A DNA stretch of 64,000 bases from Scylla paramamosain (taxonomy: Eukaryota > Arthropoda > Malacostraca > Decapoda > Portunidae). This document shows, in pieces, positions 60,401 through 64,000 of this stretch; positions within the stretch are counted from its first letter, which is position 1, and every line of letters begins with the position of its first letter. The notes beneath the pieces were generated by a model. It was given only the letters and a program-made list of their open reading frames with translations, was not told the origin of the DNA and made no database searches. Where the stretch lies: contig NC_087151.1 of the NCBI RefSeq assembly GCF_035594125.1, positions 20,165,253 through 20,229,252 of the forward strand, read 5' to 3'. The position numbers and the translations under genes were made by a program.

Positions 60401-63400
60401 TGTTTTTGAGCGTGTTAGGCAATAAAGCACTAGAAAAGGAGGGCAATCACATTACATGGGAATAAAACCATCTTTTACCAAGAACTTGCCTTTAAGTGTT
60501 TTTGAGCTCCTTATATACCAAAACGCTAAAACGCATGCAAAAAAACACCCTTTATAGAGAAACAGATTAACATTACCAAAAACATGTATTTTTGAGTGTT
60601 TTTTATCATGTTACCTCTAAAAACGCTTAAATACATGCAAAAAACTCTATGTCAGATAAACAAAAGGACATTACGAGAAACGTGTATTATGAGTGTTTTT
60701 AAGTTCCATAAGTACCAAAAAGCTAAAACCTCTTTATAGGGAAAAAAAAAAAAGTAAATAAATAAATAGCATTTTTTTTTTTTTTGTTATTCTTCTTCAT
60801 AGGTACAGAGAGCACAAAATTCTGGCAAAATTCAGGGAAATTATATGAAAAAAAGAACATTAAGAAAAAAGTTAATTTAAGCTTTTTTTTCCGGACTGTT
60901 ATGCAAAAAACCCTAAAGTGCATGCAAAGCCAACTATATATGGAAATAAAAAGACTTCACGAGAAACCTGTGTTTCTAGTGTTTTTCAGCATGTTAGTCA
61001 CTAAAACAATAAACAATATGGAAGTCATTCTATATGGGAATCCAAAACAAATTACTGAAAACGTGTCTTTTCCGTGTTTTAAGTAGTAAAATGCTAAAAC
61101 GGATGCAAACCAACCAACATGAAAAAAAATAGAATAAGATTACCAAAAAGGTATATTTTCAGTATATTTGAGCTTTTTAAAAAAAAACGCGAAAATGGAT
61201 GGAAAGCTCTCTATATTGGTTAACAAAAGGACATTACGAGAAACGTGTATAATGAGTGTTTTATAGATTCTCAAGAAGCACAAGGCAAAAAACGCAAAAA
61301 CTTGTATATATTGAGAAGTTTCTTAGATACCAAAATGGTGAAACTCCTGAATAACACTCTTAATTGAGAAACAGAACAACCTTACCAAATGCATGTATTT
61401 CGAGTGTTTTTCACATTCTTAGTTACCAAAATCACAAATTGCATGTAAAAGTAGCTTTATGTGGGAAAAAAAAATGACATTACCAGGTCTTTTAAGTGTT
61501 TTTTTTTTTTTTTTTTTTTGTTTAGCATGATAAGCAATAAAGCACTAAAAAGCAGGGCAATCACATTACATGGGAATAAAACCAACTTTTACCAAGTGTT
61601 TTTTCTAAGTGTTTTTGAGCTCCTTATATACCAAAACGCTAAAACGCATGCAAAACACCCTTTATTTACAAACAGAATAACATTACCAAAAACATATATT
61701 TTGAGTGTTTTTGATCATGTTACCTATAAAAACGCTTAAATACATGCAAAGAATCTTATGTTTGGAAAACGAAAGAACATTTCGAGAAACGTGTATTATG
61801 AGTGTTTTTGAGTTCTTTAAGTACCAAAAGGCTAAAACCCACAAATAACACTTTTTATAAAGAAAAAATAAATAAATAAATAAAAAAATAGGATTTTTTT
61901 TATTCATCTTCATAGGTACCGATATGCCAAAATTTTGCCAAAATTCAAGGAAATTATGTGAAAAAAGAACACTATGAAAAAAAGTTAATTTTAGCTTTTT
62001 TTTTCGGACTGTTATGTACCAAACCCTAAAGTGCATACAGAGCCACCTATATGTGGAAATTAAACGACCTTACCAGAAACCTGTCTTTTGTGGTTTTTTC
62101 AGCATGTTAGGCACCAAAACGATAAATAATATGGAAGTCACTCAATGTGGGAATCCATCACAAAATTACTGAAAAAGTGCCTTTTCAGTGTTTTACGTAG
62201 AAAAACGCTAAAACGGATGCAAACCAACGAATATGGAGAAATAAAATATTACCAAAAAGGTATATTTTGAGTGTTTTTGACCTTCTTACCTTCAAAAAAC
62301 TCGAAAATGGATGGAAAGCACTCTATATTGGGATACAAAAGGACATTACGAGAAACGTGTATAATGAGTGTTTTATAGTTTCACAACAACCACAAGGCAA
62401 AAATCGCAAAAACTCGGTGTATATGGAGAAGTTTCTTAGATACCAAAATGCTGAAACTCAGAAATGACACTCTTAATTAAGAATACAGAACAACCTTACC
62501 AAATGCATGTATTTTGAGTGCTTTTCACATTCTTCGTTACCAAAACCAAAAATTGCATGCGAAACTAGCTTTATGTGGGAAAAAAAATGACAATACCAGG
62601 AAATTGTCTTTTGAGTGTTTTTTGAGCGTGATAGGCACTAAAGCACTAAAAAGGAAGGCAATCACATTATATGGGAATAAAACCAACTTTTACCAAGAAC
62701 CTGCCTTTACGTGTTTTTGAGCTTCTTACATACCAAAACGCTAAAACGCATGCAAAACACCCTTTATGGAGAAACAGAATAACATTACCAAAAACATGTA
62801 TTTTGAGAGTTTTTGATCATGTTACCTATAAAAACGCCTAAATACATGCAAAGAACTCTATGTTTGGAAAATGAAAGGACATTACGAAAATCGTGTATTA
62901 TGAGTGTTTTTAAGTTCGTTAAGTACCAAAAGGCTAAAACCCACAAATAAATCTTTATAGAGAGAAAAAATTTTTGTTATTCATCTTCATAGGTACCGAG
63001 ATGCCAAAATTCTGGCAAAATTCATGGACATTTTGTAAAAAAAAAAAATCATTATTAAAAAAAATAATTTTGTTTTTTTCCGGAGTTATATACAAACTCT
63101 GAAGTGCATGCAAATCAACCTATATGGGGAAATTACACGACTTTACCAGAAACCTCTTTTGAGTGTTTTTCAGCAATTTCAACAATATTACTTAAAACGT
63201 GTCTTTTCAGTGATTTACGTAGAAAAACGCTAAAACGGATGCAAACCAATCAATATGAACAAATAAAATAACATTACCAAAAAGATATATTTTGAGGTGT
63301 TTTTGAGCTTGTTACCTACAAAAAATGCAAAAATGGATGGAAAGGACTTTATATTGGCAAAGAAAAGGACATTACTAGAAACGTGTATGAGTGTTTTATA

Positions 63401-64000
63401 GTTTGACAAGAACCACAAGGTAAAAAAACTCAAAAACTCGTGAACATAAAGAAGTTTCTTACATACCAAAAAGCTGAAACTCATGAATAACACTTTTAAT
63501 TTTTAAAAAGAAATACCTTACCAAATGTGTGTATTAGAAAAGTTTCTTACATACAAAAATGCTGAAACTCTTGAATAACACTTTTAATTAAGAAATAGAA
63601 CAACTTTTCTAAATGCCTATGTTTTGAGTTTTTTCACATTCTTAGTTACGAAAACCCCAAATTCCATGCAAAACTAGCTTTATGTGGGAAAAAAAATGAT
63701 ATTACAAGAAAAGTTTCTTTTGAGTGTTTTTGAGCGTGTTAGGCAATAAAGCACTAAATTGCAGGGCAATCACAATACATGGGAATAAAAACAACTTTTA
63801 CCAAGAACTTGCCTTTAAGTGTTTTTGAGCTCATTACATACCAAAACGCTAAAACGCATGGAAAACACCTTTTATGGAGAAACAGAATAACATTACCAAA
63901 AACATGTATTTTCAGTGTTTTTGATCATGTTATCTATAAAAATGCTTAAATACATGCAAATAACCTTATGTTTGCGAAACGAAACGACATTACAAGAAAT
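57418..64000 (+). repeat. HOR block F6, plus orientation (about 6 units)
   Basis: It starts mid-m1 (GGCAAAATTCAGGGAAATTA) without the normal anchor. Anchors follow near 58,598, 59,692, 60,803, 61,914 and 62,993. Units at ~57,430 and ~60,835 share rare variants (CCTGTGTTTCTAGTG, ACTAAAACAATAAACAATATG) at an offset of ~3,405. Units at ~59,800 and ~62,020 share GGGAATCCATCA. Positions ~62,950-64,000 copy ~245-1,295 directly, including the duplicated m6. The array runs off the right edge. No gene is seen. Confidence 0.9.

Noticed and set aside
1..64000. CRISPR array
   Set aside because: The repeats are contiguous monomers with no unique spacers, there are no cas genes, and the flanking LINEs are eukaryotic.
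1..64000. Telomeric array
   Set aside because: No runs of TTAGG or TTAGGG were seen. GTTAGG inside monomers is part of the 96-bp repeat and is not tandem.
1..64000. Declaring this a functional centromere
   Set aside because: HOR structure and monomeric flanks are suggestive, but no sequence feature proves kinetochore assembly. No CENP-B-like box was recognised, and subtelomeric or heterochromatic knob satellites could look the same.

Overview
This window is almost entirely AT-rich satellite DNA from a eukaryotic genome. I find no intact protein-coding gene, no tRNA or rRNA gene, no CRISPR array and no bacterial-type operon. The only recognisable protein-coding remnants are two decayed non-LTR retrotransposons (LINEs). 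Their reverse-transcriptase text and 3' ends resemble families I associate with decapod crustaceans such as crabs and shrimps. That host assignment rests on recall and is moderate at best.

The satellite has three levels. (1) A monomer of about 90-100 bp has a conserved head (ATTACCAGAAA-CGTGT), middle (GAGTGTTTTTGAGC, then TTAGGTACCAAAACGC) and tail (GCATGCAAAACACC, then TATGGGGAAACAGAA). (2) About ten and a half distinguishable monomer types (called m1-m11 here) plus an A-rich/T-rich tract form a higher-order repeat (HOR) of about 1.1 kb. I can anchor about 48 HOR units by the GGTACCGAGATGCC-like site after the T-tract. (3) Groups of HORs are duplicated again, both directly and as inverted copies.

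I call the strand carrying GAGTGTTTTTGAGC on the top strand 'plus orientation'. The layout is: plus HORs 1-16,510; a ~470-bp inverted island 16,511-16,980; plus HORs 16,981-18,238; diverged monomeric repeats 18,239-19,210; minus blocks 19,211-20,389; plus island 20,390-20,840; minus 20,841-26,325; plus island 26,326-26,790; minus 26,791-37,724; diverged monomers with a truncated LINE 37,725-38,310; minus 38,311-41,777; AT-rich palindromic filler 41,778-41,862; minus 41,863-42,679; plus 42,680-43,490; minus 43,491-53,007; diverged monomers with two LINE fragments 53,008-57,417; plus HORs 57,418-64,000. The right edge (62.9-64.0 kb) repeats the left edge (0.2-1.3 kb), so the array continues beyond the window on both sides.

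The dominant structure is a very large imperfect palindrome. Its left arm is ~2.24-17.47 kb, its right arm ~25.85-41.78 kb, and its spacer ~8.4 kb. A third copy of about 10 kb of the arm lies in direct orientation at 43.5-53.6 kb. Smaller and apparently younger inverted duplications are nested inside. The arrangement (homogenised HORs beside degenerate monomers that carry LINE insertions) resembles centromeric or pericentromeric satellite organisation in other eukaryotes. Nothing in the sequence alone proves centromere function. All alignments were made by eye, so block boundaries are approximate, usually within about 10-30 bp.
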